Assembly (NCBI GenBank): GCA_046289925.1 | Contig: JBKBUN010000088.1 | Span: 1 to 13,731, forward strand | Reading direction: 5' to 3' | Length of the DNA: 13,731 nucleotides | Origin: Acidovorax_G sp046289925 | GTDB lineage: Bacteria > Pseudomonadota > Gammaproteobacteria > Burkholderiales > Burkholderiaceae_C | Shown: in pieces, positions 13,581 through 13,731 of the stretch | Layout: each line of letters opens with the position of its first letter | How positions within the stretch are numbered: the stretch's first letter is position 1 | The notes under the pieces: generated by a model | Database searches by the model: none | The model's input: the letters and a program-made list of their open reading frames with translations, nothing else | What the model was told of the DNA's origin: nothing | Program-made: the position numbers and the translations under genes

Positions 13581-13731
13581 ACCTAGAAACCGCAGCGGAC
13601 CGCTTGTTCACACCGAGAAGTTCTGATGTCCGTTGAAGTTGCGCCTTGTGGGCGGCTCACCTTCTGGGTGAAAGCGCTATGCGCCCGCCAGCACCATGCT
13701 AGCCGCGCCATGCGGCGTTGTGCCTCCTTGC
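13581..13731. other. Terminal intergenic stretch, no gene recognised
   Basis: This stretch of 151 bases after the lipase stop contains potential stems: TCACC 13657-13661 with GGTGA 13667-13671, enclosed by GGGCG 13650-13654 and CGCCC 13682-13686. Short open frames run on both strands (from ATG 13626 plus, and from ATG 13711 minus, 42 codons), but neither resembles a protein I know. It may be a dispersed repeat or an untranslated region. Confidence 0.4.

Noticed and set aside
13626..13731. Start of a new plus-strand gene at the right edge
   Set aside because: ATG 13626 opens 35 codons to the window end, but there is no ribosome site and no recognisable protein sequence.
1..13731. CRISPR arrays, tRNA or rRNA genes, transposase genes
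   Set aside because: No regularly spaced repeats, no tRNA cloverleaf or rRNA segments, and no transposase motifs were seen on either strand.

Overview
This is a GC-rich, gene-dense chromosomal window that looks like a betaproteobacterium of the Burkholderiales, most likely the Comamonadaceae (Acidovorax-like). That assignment is inference from base composition, the styles of the protein sequences, the grouping of 5-formyltetrahydrofolate cyclo-ligase, slt and cca, and the dispersed repeats. I could not run a database search.

Left part (1-3434): a metal-stress module. On the minus strand lies a bufferin-type RiPP operon: bufA (DUF2282 precursor, 1613-1903), bufB (DUF692/MNIO enzyme, 718-1608) and bufC (DUF2063 partner, cut by the window start at base 1). 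Facing away from it on the plus strand is an ECF sigma factor of the Caulobacter SigF type (2254-2796), translationally coupled to its membrane anti-sigma factor NrsF/DUF1109 (2793-3434). Between the two operons are two divergent copies of the same promoter, GTAACC-N16-CGAA, one reading toward bufA and one toward the sigma gene. The window therefore holds a self-contained circuit: sensor/anti-sigma, sigma, promoter pair and metallophore operon. A 164-bp hairpin-forming repeat sits just downstream of the bufA promoter, inside the predicted bufA leader.

Middle part (3466-9154): housekeeping genes. They are cca (minus), a coiled-coil protein of unknown function (plus), a decayed NIPSNAP-like pseudogene, a glutathione S-transferase-like gene and 5-formyltetrahydrofolate cyclo-ligase (all minus), and a soluble lytic transglycosylase, slt (plus), whose start lies 14 bp from the divergent cyclo-ligase start. 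A second copy of the hairpin repeat fills the convergent gap after slt.

Right part (9159-13731): lipid-related genes. On the minus strand, probably co-transcribed, are a FFLEELY-motif protein, a FadD-type long-chain acyl-CoA ligase and an MBL-fold hydrolase. Divergent from these is a membrane-anchored alpha/beta hydrolase of lipase type. The last 150 bases hold no gene I can recognise.
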